Below are positions 42,630-51,952 of a stretch of DNA of 64,000 bases, piece by piece. The DNA comes from Paraburkholderia phenazinium (lineage in GTDB: Bacteria; Pseudomonadota; Gammaproteobacteria; Burkholderiales; Burkholderiaceae): the NCBI RefSeq assembly GCF_900100735.1, contig NZ_FNCJ01000013.1, positions 62,001 to 126,000 of the forward strand, in the 5' to 3' direction. A program made the translations under genes and the position numbers. The notes under the pieces are model-generated. The model searched no databases, was not told where the DNA came from, and was given only the letters and a program-made list of their open reading frames with translations. Numbering within the stretch: the stretch's first letter is position 1; the number at the start of each line of letters is the position of its first letter.

Positions 42630-43358
42630 TTAAGCGGGATGACCGCGGCCGACTTCGAGAATGCTCTCGGCATCGGCGCTCGCGTTTTCGAGCTGGACGA
42701 GGCTCGCCTGGCGCGCACCGAGCGGGTCGCGGCTCTGGATGGCGGTGAGAATCGCCTTGTGACGCGGCAAGGACAACGCATGCGTGTCCGGATGGCGGCT
42801 CGTCAGCTTGATCGATTCCGACAGCGCGAGCGACAGCATATTGCCGATGTGCGCGAGCAGGTCGTTGTGGGTGGCCGCCATGATGGCGCGGTGAAACTCG
42901 AGGTCCGGCTCGAGCAGCGCGCTGGCGGTCGGCGCGCGCTCCATGCGCTCGTAGGCCGAGGCGATGCGGGTGAGATCGTCGCTGGTCGCGGCCGTTGCAG
43001 CGAGCGCGGCGGCAGCCGGCTCGATAACGCGGCGCACCGTGAGCAGCGAGCGAAAGAATTCGCCTTCGGGCACGCTGCTTAAGGTCCAGTACAACACGTC
43101 GGGGTCGAGCATGTGCCAGTCTTCACGCGACCTCACCACGCTGCCCACGCGCGGCTTGGATACCACCAAGCCCTTCGCCACCAGCACCCGCGTCGCCTCG
43201 CGCAGCACCGGGCGGCTCACACCGTAGCGCTCGCATAGGTCGGCTTCGGCAGGCAGGCGCTGGCCCGGCCTAACCTTGCCGCTGACGATATCCATGCCGA
43301 GCTCCTGCACGATCCGTCCGTGCAGGCTCTTGCGTTGTTGCAGATGACGATAATCCAT
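42630..43358 (-). CDS. GntR family (FadR/FCD) transcriptional regulator
   Basis: A 242-residue regulator: a winged helix (about 10-80, RLPAEADLCERYGVSRPVLREATRVLVAKGLV) and an all-helical FCD effector domain (about 95-230) with metal-ligand pattern D...FH...H. It lies upstream of the sugar ABC operon on the same strand and is the obvious candidate to bind the two TAGT-N3-ACTA sites. Confidence 0.92.
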   Translation of the reverse strand: MDYRHLQQRKSLHGRIVQELGMDIVSGKVRPGQRLPAEADLCERYGVSRPVLREATRVLVAKGLVVSKPRVGSVVRSREDWHMLDPDVLYWTLSSVPEGEFFRSLLTVRRVIEPAAAALAATAATSDDLTRIASAYERMERAPTASALLEPDLEFHRAIMAATHNDLLAHIGNMLSLALSESIKLTSRHPDTHALSLPRHKAILTAIQSRDPLGARQASLVQLENASADAESILEVGRGHPA

Positions 43359-43541
43359 ATGAAGAGATCACGAGCCGTGCACGCTTCGTTCTTGAGGCGG
43401 CCGGCCCAGCGCGTGGGACAACCCCGGGGCCTTTGCCGTAGCGCGTCGTGCTGAGCCACGGATGGCGGATAGGTGTGCGATCAAGCATAGCACGCACAAT
43501 CGGCCCGTATGGCAGGCTCGTAAACGCTCAGAGGCACCGCG

Positions 43542-43928
43542 TCACTTGATCAGCGCGCCGCGCTCGCTGAGGAGCTGGCGCAGAATGCTGCGATGGCAAC
43601 GGCTCTCGTCGTCGCAATAGCAACCGACCGAAAAGTTCGTGGTCTGCGACATGGCCGCGAGCAGGTCCAACACTTTGCTGGTGTCGCTTTCGTTCATCTC
43701 GGCGCGATAGCTGCGCGCGAACTTGTCCCAGTCTGCCTGGCTGACCGCCGCTTTGCCTTGCGCCATCAAAGACGCGCTTGGCGACAGGTTGGGCAGCCAG
43801 ACATCGTAATAGTCGCGCGTGGCGAATTCCGCCTTGGGCACGCCACGCGGCGGCCGCCGCACGGTGCCGATGCGCAGCCCTTCGTCTTGCGCCCGTTGCG
43901 TGCCAAGCTGCACGATGCGAATCGCCAT
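43542..43928 (-). CDS. DUF488 family protein
   Basis: A 128-residue protein starting MAIRIVQLGTQRAQDEGLRIG. Typical DUF488 features are RRPPRGVPK, the YYDVWLPNLSPS stretch, and the C-terminal CYCDDESRCHRSIL with Cys/His residues. Function is unknown; it has been suggested to bind nucleic acids or metals. ATG 43928 is used since upstream codons are not conserved. It is divergent from the DHFR gene with 100 bp between. Confidence 0.88.
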   Translation of the reverse strand: MAIRIVQLGTQRAQDEGLRIGTVRRPPRGVPKAEFATRDYYDVWLPNLSPSASLMAQGKAAVSQADWDKFARSYRAEMNESDTSKVLDLLAAMSQTTNFSVGCYCDDESRCHRSILRQLLSERGALIK

Positions 43929-44028
43929 GTTGCCAGTCTCCCATTTGTAAAGCGTTTGAGATGCCCTGATGCTCGCCAAGCGGTGCGATCGTTAGAATGA
44001 TCCCCTATCCAGGCAGCGAGACAACACC

Positions 44029-44571
44029 ATGCTAAACGGCAAGCGTATTGCAATAGTGGCGGCAATGGCAAGAAACCGGGTGATCGGCGCAGCCAACGAT
44101 ATTCCATGGAAGGCCCCCGGCGAGCAGCGGCGCTTTCGCGAACTGACCCAGGGACAACTGGTGGTGATGGGCCGCCGCACGTATGAGTCGATTGGCCGGC
44201 CTCTGCCTAACCGCGATGTGCTGGTGATCGGCTCGCGCGCTGTCGACGCCGAGCGGGTGGTGACATGCCGCTCGCTGGAACAGGCCATCCAGACCATTGA
44301 TGGCGATACGCGTGACGAGATTTTTATCGCGGGCGGCGAGCAGATCTATCGCCTGTTTCTACCGTATGCGGACACGTTCTACCTGACAGAAGTCGATCTG
44401 GAACCCGTCGGCGACACCGTGTTTCCTGAGTTGCCGTCCGGCTTCGGGTGTGTCGAGCGGGTTCGCGTCGATGGCGAGCCCGCTTACACCTTCCTGACTT
44501 TCAGACGTGTCGCCAAGCAGAACGAAAACGCGAACGACAGCGAGCCTGAGCGACCTGAGCCGCTCCGTTAG
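44029..44571 (+). CDS. folA: Dihydrofolate reductase with DfrA1-like active site
   Basis: A 180-residue DHFR reducing dihydrofolate with NADPH. The family framework is clear: IAIVAAMARNRVIG, the DIPW motif, VMGRRTYESIG, LPNR and AGGEQIY. The catalytic acid is Glu32 followed by Gln (PWKAPGEQRRF), where E. coli has Asp27-Leu28. The plasmid-borne trimethoprim-resistance enzyme DfrA1 has the same Gly-Glu-Gln pattern. The C-terminal 15 residues are a polar extension. The gene lies outside the usual thyA-folA context. Confidence 0.93.
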   Translation: MLNGKRIAIVAAMARNRVIGAANDIPWKAPGEQRRFRELTQGQLVVMGRRTYESIGRPLPNRDVLVIGSRAVDAERVVTCRSLEQAIQTIDGDTRDEIFIAGGEQIYRLFLPYADTFYLTEVDLEPVGDTVFPELPSGFGCVERVRVDGEPAYTFLTFRRVAKQNENANDSEPERPEPLR

Positions 44572-44582
44572 CAAGCCCCTCG

Positions 44583-45941
44583 CTAAACGTGGTGGGCCGC
44601 CTCACCAGCCGTCCCTGGCGCCGTTCCCGTGATCGAGCCCGGCGCGTCCTCCAGCGCCGTGTCGTGATGCAGCAGCAACACCGCCGCCACGCCCACGAGT
44701 CCCGCTCCGGATAGACACAACAGTCCCGCACCGAAGCCACCGGTACTATCCTTGATCCAGCCCATCGCATAGGGACCAAAGAAGCCCGCCAGGTTGCCGA
44801 GCGAATTCACCGCGGCAATGCCGCAGGCCGCCGCCGCACCAGACAGGAATGCCGCCGGCAGCGTCCAGATCACCGGCAGGCAACCGAAGATGCCGAAGCC
44901 CGCCAGCGAAAGCGCGGCCATCTTCAACACCGGGTTATCCAGTCCCGCCGCCGCGCCGATCCCTCCCGCGGCCACCAGCAGCGCAATCGCCACATGCCAC
45001 TTGCGTTCGAGCTTGCGGTCCGAATGGCGCCCCCACAGCACCATACTGATCACGCCGACCACGTAAGGCAAGGAGGTAACGAAGCCGGTCTGCAGGTTGC
45101 TCAGACCGAACGCCTTGACAATCTGCGGCAAGAAGAAACTCAGACCGTAATTGGTTGCGTTCGCACCGAAATAGATCAGCGCAATCGCCAGCACGCGCGG
45201 ATTGAACAAGGCCTCGCGTACGCTGAAATTGCGCACCGCCTCGCGCTTGGCGCGCTCCTGGGCGAGCCGGCTGACCAGCCACTCGCGTTCGTCGGTCTTC
45301 AACCAGCTTGCATCGGCAGGCTTGTCGGTCAGATAGAACAACACCACGACCGACAACAGCACGGCTGGCGCCGCCTCGAGCAGATACACCCATTGCCAGC
45401 CGGCCATACCGCCCAGGCCATTCAAGCCGAGCAAGGCGCCGGAAACCGGCGCGCCGATCACGGTGGAAAGCGGAATCGCCGCCATGAAATAGCCGACCAC
45501 CCGAGCGCGATACATGGCGGGAAACCAGAGCGTCAGCAGAAAGATGATGCCTGGGAAAAACCCGGCCTCGGCGACGCCCAACAGCACCCGCAGCGTATAG
45601 AAGACATGAGCGGCCGACATGCCCGTGTAGCGCGCAATGCCGGGAATGAATGCCATCGCGCCGGCGAGTATGCCCCACGTAAACATGATGCGGGCAATCC
45701 AGCGCCGCGCGCCGAATTTCTCCAGCAGCAGGTTGGACGGCACCTCGAAGAAAAAGTAAGCGATGAAGAAGATGCCTGCGCCGAAGCCGAACGCACTCGC
45801 CGACAGGCCCAGGTCCTTGTTCATTTGCAGCGCGGCAAACCCTACGTTGACGCGGTCCAGATAAGCCACGAAATAGCAGACGACCAGAAACGGCACAAGC
45901 CGGGCCGTCACACGCGCCAGAGTACGGGTCTCAATCTCCAT
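44583..45941 (-). CDS. MFS transporter, anion:cation symporter family
   Basis: A 452-residue, 12-helix major facilitator. YLDRVNVGFAALQMNKDLGLS in helix 1 and FFFEVPSNLLLEKFGARRWIARIM are characteristic of the phthalate/tartrate/glucarate permease group (ACS family). A charged loop in the middle separates the two six-helix halves. The substrate is probably an organic acid anion. It is convergent with the DHFR gene (11 bp apart), and no catabolic genes are adjacent. Confidence 0.92.
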   Translation of the reverse strand: MEIETRTLARVTARLVPFLVVCYFVAYLDRVNVGFAALQMNKDLGLSASAFGFGAGIFFIAYFFFEVPSNLLLEKFGARRWIARIMFTWGILAGAMAFIPGIARYTGMSAAHVFYTLRVLLGVAEAGFFPGIIFLLTLWFPAMYRARVVGYFMAAIPLSTVIGAPVSGALLGLNGLGGMAGWQWVYLLEAAPAVLLSVVVLFYLTDKPADASWLKTDEREWLVSRLAQERAKREAVRNFSVREALFNPRVLAIALIYFGANATNYGLSFFLPQIVKAFGLSNLQTGFVTSLPYVVGVISMVLWGRHSDRKLERKWHVAIALLVAAGGIGAAAGLDNPVLKMAALSLAGFGIFGCLPVIWTLPAAFLSGAAAACGIAAVNSLGNLAGFFGPYAMGWIKDSTGGFGAGLLCLSGAGLVGVAAVLLLHHDTALEDAPGSITGTAPGTAGEAAHHV

Positions 45942-46068
45942 GAACGCTCCCCTTAACGAGAAATCACTATGTGGGTCAGCAACGCTTAGGCGGCGATTCG
46001 CCCAGGTAGCAAAAGAGTAGTCGTCAGAAGGCAGGCCGCAAAGCGATTTCTGCTGGCCGCCTGCGCCG

Positions 46069-47748
46069 CTAGCCGATCAGGCTCAGCCGCACCGTTCTGG
46101 CCAGTTCGTCCAACTGAAACGGCTTGCGCAGGATGCTGCAGCGCCACACCGCCAGACGCGAGATATCGGCATCTGCATATCCTGTCGCGAGAATCACCGG
46201 AAGATCGTCACGCACCTTGCGCGCCGCCGCGATCACATCGATACCGTTCATGCCCGGCATCGCGAAGTCGACCATCAGCAAGTCCGGGTGATCGCCGGCG
46301 AGCCGCCCCAGACCAGTCCGGCCGTCGGGCGCTTCGGTCACCACATAGCCGAGCATCTTCAGCGAATCGACCAGCATGCCCCGCACCTCGTTGTCGTCCT
46401 CCACCACCAGGATCCGCTTGATACCCTCCACCTTCTGCTCCACCGCGGATACTGTTTCGGACTCCGACACGGCCCGCTCACGTATCGGCAACCATAGTTG
46501 CACCGTGGTGCCGCGTCCCTCTTCGCTCTCGATACGCGCCGTGCCGCCAGCCTGGCGGGTAATCCCATACACCTGGCTCAGGCCCAGCCCGGTGCCCTTG
46601 CCGATCGGCTTGGTGGTGAAGAACGGATCGAACACGCGCGAAATCACGTCTGCCGGAATCCCCGTGCCGGTATCGCTGAACTCGGCGACCACGTAGGCGC
46701 CGTCGGCCAGCGTGGAGTCCGGCGCCACGCGCTGGCCGACCCGCACCGCGAGCTTGCCACCGCCGGGCATCGCGTCTCGCGCATTGATGGCAAGGTTGAG
46801 AATCGCCAGTTCGAGCTGGTTGGCATCCGCCTCGGTCCACAGCTCTTCGGCATCGAAGTGGGTCGCGAACTGAATGGACGAGCCGAGCGAAACCGTGATG
46901 ATGTCGCGCATCCCTTGCAGCAACGCGACCACATCCACCGCTTTCAGATCGAAATTGCTGGTGCGCGAAAACGTCAGCAATTGCCCGGTCAGTTTGGCGC
47001 CACGTTCGGTGGCGCGCTTTGCGGTCGCCGCCATGGTGCGTACGCGCTCGTCGACGCTGATGCGTGCGATCAGTTCGGCATTGACCATGATCACGTTGAG
47101 CAGGTTATTGAAGTCGTGCGCGATCCCGCCGGTCAGTTGTCCCAGGGCTTCCATCTTTTGCGACTGCACCAGCACCGCCTGGACCTTGGCGCGTTCGTGG
47201 ATTTCCTTCATCAGACGGTCGTTGGCAGAGGCCAGTTCGTGCGTGCGCTCGGCAATCCGGCTTTCGAGCGAATCGTTCAGTTGCACCAGCGCCGCCTGGG
47301 CGCGGATGCGTTCCGCAAGATGCCGGCGCGACACGTCGAGATGCTGCCGTGAATCGTATTGCCGGTTGCGTGCGCGCAATGACGAGGCAACGGCGCGGCG
47401 CAGCGTTTCGGAATTCAACGGCCGCTCGAGCACGACCACGTTGCCGAGCCGCTCGAGCACCTGCAGGCTGTGCGCAGAGCGTCTCCCGACACGATTGCCT
47501 GCGAGCAGGATGATGGGGAAATCCGACCACGCGGGCTGGTTCTCCAGCCAGCCGAACAGTACCGGAGCCTCGTTGCCGGCCAGCGCCTCTTCGGTTATCA
47601 ATGCGGTGCCTGCCCCGCTGCCCAACTCGGCTGTCAGCGCGCGCGTATCGCTACAACGGACGCACTCGCGGCTGTCCTTGGTCAGCACCTCGGCAATCAC
47701 GTCCGCATCGCGGCCGAACGGGGCCAGGATCAGGACGCGACGCTCCAT
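46069..47748 (-). CDS. Hybrid histidine kinase/response regulator
   Basis: About 559 residues from ATG 47748. An N-terminal receiver-like region (1-125) lacks the canonical Asp pocket. A coiled coil (about 130-195) links it to a HisKA/HATPase module with His211 in GGIAHDFNNLL and the G-box GKGTGLGLSQVYG. A C-terminal receiver has Asp in MVDFAMPG. There is no membrane segment, so it is cytoplasmic. An alternative ATG (47778) overlaps the kaiC-like gene by 23 bp. The two genes form one unit. Confidence 0.9.
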   Translation of the reverse strand: MERRVLILAPFGRDADVIAEVLTKDSRECVRCSDTRALTAELGSGAGTALITEEALAGNEAPVLFGWLENQPAWSDFPIILLAGNRVGRRSAHSLQVLERLGNVVVLERPLNSETLRRAVASSLRARNRQYDSRQHLDVSRRHLAERIRAQAALVQLNDSLESRIAERTHELASANDRLMKEIHERAKVQAVLVQSQKMEALGQLTGGIAHDFNNLLNVIMVNAELIARISVDERVRTMAATAKRATERGAKLTGQLLTFSRTSNFDLKAVDVVALLQGMRDIITVSLGSSIQFATHFDAEELWTEADANQLELAILNLAINARDAMPGGGKLAVRVGQRVAPDSTLADGAYVVAEFSDTGTGIPADVISRVFDPFFTTKPIGKGTGLGLSQVYGITRQAGGTARIESEEGRGTTVQLWLPIRERAVSESETVSAVEQKVEGIKRILVVEDDNEVRGMLVDSLKMLGYVVTEAPDGRTGLGRLAGDHPDLLMVDFAMPGMNGIDVIAAARKVRDDLPVILATGYADADISRLAVWRCSILRKPFQLDELARTVRLSLIG

Positions 47749-47755
47749 GGTTTGA

Positions 47756-49270
47756 TTAGCCGACACGAGCGATAACATGATCGGTGTTGGACAACAGTGC
47801 CGTGCTGCCCTTGTATGACGGCAGGCCGGTCAGCACACCGTCGAAATCGCGCAAGGCCTCGCCCACCTCGACGCCGTCGCTGCCGAGCCGGAACTGGCGG
47901 ATCGAGCGCTCATGCGGGTTCGCGCGGCTCTTGACGGCGGCCACCGCCGTCAGCACTTCCCCGTTGTGCTCGAAGTAACGGAACAGCACGACGACATCGC
48001 TCAGGTAGCTGATGTCGATATCGTTCTGCACCTCGCCGATGATGCCGTGCTGGCCCAGCACCAGCATCGTGACGACGCCTTGCTGGTTCAGGTACCCCAA
48101 CAGCTCATGCATCTGCAGCAGCAGGAAGCGCTCGCCCGGCATGGCCTGCAGGTAGGCGTTCAGACTGTCGATCGCCACAAACTTCATGTGCCGTTGCTCG
48201 ACCGCATCGCGCACATCGCTCGCAAATTCGCCCGGCGACAGTTCCGCCGGATCGATCTGCCGCACGGTCAAGCGGCCCGAGTCGACATGCGGCCTGAGAT
48301 CCATGCCGAGATTGGCGGAGCGCAGCAACAGCGTATTGAGCGTCTCGTCGAACAGATAGTAGATACAACGCTCGCCGCGATTCAACGCAGCAATCAGGCA
48401 CGACACCACCGTGGTGGTTTTGCCGACCCCCGACGGCCCGATCATGAGCGCGCTCGTGCCCGGGATCAGGCCGCCGCCGAGCAGCCTGTCGAGCCGCTCG
48501 TTGCCCGTGCTGAGCACATGCGTATCGAAGTCGGCATGGTGCTCGGCCGCCACGAGGCGCGGATAGACCCTGATGCCGCCCGTGTCGAGCGTGAAGTCGT
48601 GATAGCCCTCGCGGAACTTGATGCCGCGCATCTTGGCAATCCGCAGGCGGCGCCGGTTGCCGCCGTAGTCGTGCGCCATGCTGTCCAGACTGATCACGCC
48701 GTGCGCGATGCTATGCAGTTGCAGGTCGCCGGGTTCCGACGAATTGTCGTCGAGCAGCAGCACCGTGCATTCGCGCGTCGCCAGGTAGCGCTTCAAGGCA
48801 AGAATCTGGCGCCGGTAGCGCAGCGGATTCTGCGAGAGCAAGCGCAGCTCGGACAGGCTGTCGAGCACGATCCGCACGGGCTTGAGTTCGTCGACGTGCT
48901 GGATGACGTCGCGCACCGTCTCGCCTAGCTCCACTTCGGCGGGCTGCAAGACGGTTTGCTCGTAGCGCGGGTCGAGCCCTTCGTCCGACAGCAGTTCGAC
49001 GATCTTGAACCGGCTGACGTCCCAGCCGTGGCTGTGTGCGACTGAAATCAGCTCGGCTTTCGTTTCGGACAGCGTGATATACAGGCCTCGCTGCCCCTCG
49101 GAGGCGCCTCTCAGTAAAAACTGCAACGCCAAGGTAGTTTTACCCGTGCCTGGGGCGCCTTCGACAAGATACATGCGCTCTGGCGTCAAACCACCGCCCA
49201 GAATGTCGTCGATTCCGTCGATCCCTGAAGAGAGGCGCGCTGCGCGCTGGTTAGCCATGTGCTCAATCAT
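47756..49270 (-). CDS. KaiC-like double RecA-domain ATPase
   Basis: A 504-residue protein with two KaiC/RecA repeats: Walker A GAPGTGKT at 38-45 and GPSGVGKT in the second half. In the second repeat the segment matching the KaiC phosphosites reads DISYLSD, so the Ser is kept but the Thr is Tyr. No KaiA or KaiB gene is in the window. Non-cyanobacterial KaiC homologues are linked to stress and light/redox signalling. It is directly upstream of, and 7 bp from, a hybrid kinase. Confidence 0.92.
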   Translation of the reverse strand: MIEHMANQRAARLSSGIDGIDDILGGGLTPERMYLVEGAPGTGKTTLALQFLLRGASEGQRGLYITLSETKAELISVAHSHGWDVSRFKIVELLSDEGLDPRYEQTVLQPAEVELGETVRDVIQHVDELKPVRIVLDSLSELRLLSQNPLRYRRQILALKRYLATRECTVLLLDDNSSEPGDLQLHSIAHGVISLDSMAHDYGGNRRRLRIAKMRGIKFREGYHDFTLDTGGIRVYPRLVAAEHHADFDTHVLSTGNERLDRLLGGGLIPGTSALMIGPSGVGKTTTVVSCLIAALNRGERCIYYLFDETLNTLLLRSANLGMDLRPHVDSGRLTVRQIDPAELSPGEFASDVRDAVEQRHMKFVAIDSLNAYLQAMPGERFLLLQMHELLGYLNQQGVVTMLVLGQHGIIGEVQNDIDISYLSDVVVLFRYFEHNGEVLTAVAAVKSRANPHERSIRQFRLGSDGVEVGEALRDFDGVLTGLPSYKGSTALLSNTDHVIARVG

Positions 49271-49635
49271 GATGAAAACGTCATGATGCGACGTGGTAGT
49301 GAAAATGTCGCCGCCCGGGGAAACGCGTTGTGGCGCTCGTTTTGCCGGACGGCGCGACTGATCGAGCAAGTTGCGGGCCACGCGACGGCGGCGACGCGTC
49401 AGCGCGGCGTGTGGCCGGGGGCGCGCGTGCAGCGGGTCGCATGCGTGGCTGCATGCGAGGCCGCACGGCCGTGAGCGGCGTTCTTCGGGATTGACTACAT
49501 TGGCGATTGGGCTTTCAATCGTCGCATGATCAAGCTCCCCACCATTCACGGGCCGACCGCCCGAGTGCAGCGAGCCGGCGGCATTGCACGGCTCGCGCAG
49601 CGGCCGCCGGCAGTCGTGAGTGGCGCCGCGCACGG
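49271..49635. other. Divergent intergenic region kaiC-like/tannase
   Basis: About 365 bp. A possible rightward promoter is TTGACT (49491-49496), a 17-bp spacer and TTCAAT (49514-49519), 117 bp before the esterase gene. The esterase reading frame is open back to 49507, but the conserved signal peptide begins at 49636. No other gene is supported. Confidence 0.45.
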
Positions 49636-51297
49636 ATGAGCGCGCGACGTGCGGTCCATGCGCTGCTAGGTGCGACGCTGCTGCTCGCGCCGCTCGCCGC
49701 AGCCGCGCTATCGAAACAGGCTGCGTTAGCGGCCCAATGCGGTGCGCTCGCCGGCGTCACCATTCCCGCGCAACGAATCGCATTGCCGACCCGTGGCGCG
49801 CAGATCGACAGCGCTGCGATGGTGGCCGCCACGGCCCCCGGCAACCAGAGCGGCGAATATTGCCGCGTCACCGGCAGCATCAAGGCGCTCCAGCCGGGCA
49901 CGCCCGATGTCCACTTCGACCTGAACCTGCCGGTGCGCTGGAACGGCCGCGCATTGCAGATCGGCGGCGGCGGGTATGACGGCGTGGTGGTAAGCGGCAC
50001 CGGCGTAACGCCGTTTTCGCCGGATCATGCGCCGCTCGCGCTCGGCTATGCGACATTCGGCGACGACTCCGGCCACACCGGCAATTCGGCGCTGGCCGAC
50101 TTCGGTCTGGTCAACGAGGCGGTGATCAATTTCGGCTTCGCACATCTGAAGAAAACCCACGACGTCGTGCTCGCGCTGATCGAACGCGTGTATGGCCGGC
50201 CGCCCGAGCGGATGTATTTCGGCGGCGGCTCGACCGGTGGCCGCGAAGGCTACACGGTGATGCAGCGGTTTCCGGACGACTACGACGGCGTGATCGCCAA
50301 TTCACCGGCCCTCAACTTTTCCGGCGTGCGCCTCTTAGGCATCGCGCTCGGACGGGCCGAATACGGTGTGGCGGGCGGCTATGTGCCGCCCGCGCTGCTG
50401 GAGCGGGTCTACCAACGCAGTCTTGAAGTCTGCGACAAGCTCGACGGCGTCGCCGACGGCATCGTCAGCGACGTGGCGGGATGCCGAAAGCATGAGCAGG
50501 AAATAATCGAATCGCTCCGCTGCGCGAGCGCAGGTGCTGCAGGCCGCACAGATGCCGCCGCCTCCGGCAGCAGCGCCGAATGCCTCACCGAGCCGCAGAT
50601 TGCGACGCTGCGCGTGCTGCGCGACGGTCTGGCGCTACCCTATCCGCTTGCCTGGAACGCGGAACACTACGCCGGCTACAACGTGTTCCAAGGCACGCGC
50701 CTGACCGGCATGCTCGGCCTCGGGCACGAGCCGGCACGCCTGCCGCTGCCAGGCTTCCTTGCCAATGGCTATCTGTTCACCCAGGGCGACAGCTACGCCT
50801 GCTATTTCGTCACTCAAAATGCGAAGTTCAACTCGCTCAGCTTCGACCCGGCGCATCCGGGCCGCTACCAGCAGCAGCTATTTGGCCTGTCGCAGACGAT
50901 CGGCGCCATGGACACCGATCTGTCACGCTACATTGCGCGCGGCGGCAAACTGATCACGCTGCAGGGGCTCGCCGACGAAGTCATCAGCCCGAATCAGACC
51001 ATTGCCTACTACGACGCGCTGATCGCGCGTTTCGGCAGCGACAAGGTCGATTCGTTCATGCGCCTCTATATGGTGCCTGGCTACCAGCACGGCAATGGCG
51101 TGTTCATCCCGTCGGTCGATCTGCTCGGCGCACTCGATAACTGGGTCACGCGCGGCGTCTCGCCGCAGACGCTGACGGCCACGGATATCGCCGCTCCGAG
51201 CAACGGACGCACGCGTCCCTTGTGCAGGTATCCGATGTTTCCGCGCTACCTCGGCAAGGGCAATGTCAACCGGGCGAGCAGCTTCGTCTGCGCCTGA
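49636..51297 (+). CDS. Tannase/feruloyl esterase family protein
   Basis: A 553-residue exported esterase. It has a signal peptide (MSARRAVHALLGATLLL...AAA, cleavage about 24), a nucleophile Ser199 in GGGSTGGREGY, an acid in GLADEVISP and a His in VPGYQHGNG. The family usually has Cys residues next to Ser and His (CS-D-HC motif); here both are Gly, so the bridging disulfide is missing. Members hydrolyse gallate or hydroxycinnamate esters from plant material. Confidence 0.88.
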   Translation: MSARRAVHALLGATLLLAPLAAAALSKQAALAAQCGALAGVTIPAQRIALPTRGAQIDSAAMVAATAPGNQSGEYCRVTGSIKALQPGTPDVHFDLNLPVRWNGRALQIGGGGYDGVVVSGTGVTPFSPDHAPLALGYATFGDDSGHTGNSALADFGLVNEAVINFGFAHLKKTHDVVLALIERVYGRPPERMYFGGGSTGGREGYTVMQRFPDDYDGVIANSPALNFSGVRLLGIALGRAEYGVAGGYVPPALLERVYQRSLEVCDKLDGVADGIVSDVAGCRKHEQEIIESLRCASAGAAGRTDAAASGSSAECLTEPQIATLRVLRDGLALPYPLAWNAEHYAGYNVFQGTRLTGMLGLGHEPARLPLPGFLANGYLFTQGDSYACYFVTQNAKFNSLSFDPAHPGRYQQQLFGLSQTIGAMDTDLSRYIARGGKLITLQGLADEVISPNQTIAYYDALIARFGSDKVDSFMRLYMVPGYQHGNGVFIPSVDLLGALDNWVTRGVSPQTLTATDIAAPSNGRTRPLCRYPMFPRYLGKGNVNRASSFVCA

Positions 51298-51485
51298 CCG
51301 TAAGCGAACTGGATCACAGAAATCGCCGGCAGATCCGGCAGCAAATCCGCCGCCGAATCCGCCGAATCAGTAGGTATCCTCACTCGCTTACCCTTACCCG
51401 GCATGCCTTGACTTCATTGAATTTGGGCGTACCGTAAACGGCATCACCGCACGTCTACCGGGACGGTAACTCGCAAGGAAAGACC

Positions 51486-51827
51486 ATGGGCAACAGATAT
51501 GAACGCTCGCGCCTGTCGCGTTCGTTCACCTATAAAGGCATTCAGTACCATCCCGGCATGCTCCTCGTTCTGGCCGCCCAGGTCGTCTGTCTCGCCGCCT
51601 TTTCGTTTGCCGCCAATCTCCTCAGCCATGACAAATGGATGTCATTGACGCTCGGCTTCAGCCTGTTGTTCGGACTGATTCTGTCGCTGGGGTTTTTCGG
51701 CACCTGGAGTCAATTCCGTGACGATATCGACCTGTGGACGTTTCTCAACACCAATCCGGTGGAGTCCGCGGTGGCGATCGCCACGGCCGGCGAAGCCATC
51801 GCCATTCTGATGATGGGAACGTCCTGA
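51486..51827 (+). CDS. Small membrane protein of unknown function
   Basis: A 113-residue protein starting MGNRYERSRLSRSFTYKG, with two strong hydrophobic segments (about 25-47 and 53-72) and a weaker third near the C-terminus. A good AAGGAAAG lies before ATG. I do not recognise a family. It is flanked by the esterase gene and, convergently, the BamA-like gene. Confidence 0.7.
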   Translation: MGNRYERSRLSRSFTYKGIQYHPGMLLVLAAQVVCLAAFSFAANLLSHDKWMSLTLGFSLLFGLILSLGFFGTWSQFRDDIDLWTFLNTNPVESAVAIATAGEAIAILMMGTS

Positions 51828-51894
51828 GCGCCCCGGAGAAAATCCTGCCGCGCTGCACAAGCGAAAACAAAGAAAAACCGGCGCCGGAATAGAC

Positions 51895-51919
51895 TGAGGG
51901 CAGCACCAGGCTGCCCTCA
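51895..51919. terminator. Hairpin between convergent genes
   Basis: TGAGGGCAGC and GCTGCCCTCA form a perfect 10-bp stem with a 5-nt loop between the small membrane protein gene and the bamA-like gene. No clear T tract follows on either strand, so efficiency is uncertain. It could serve both directions. Confidence 0.5.
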
Positions 51920-51952
51920 TTACTACGGTAGATAACGCGTCGTCGCCGAGGC

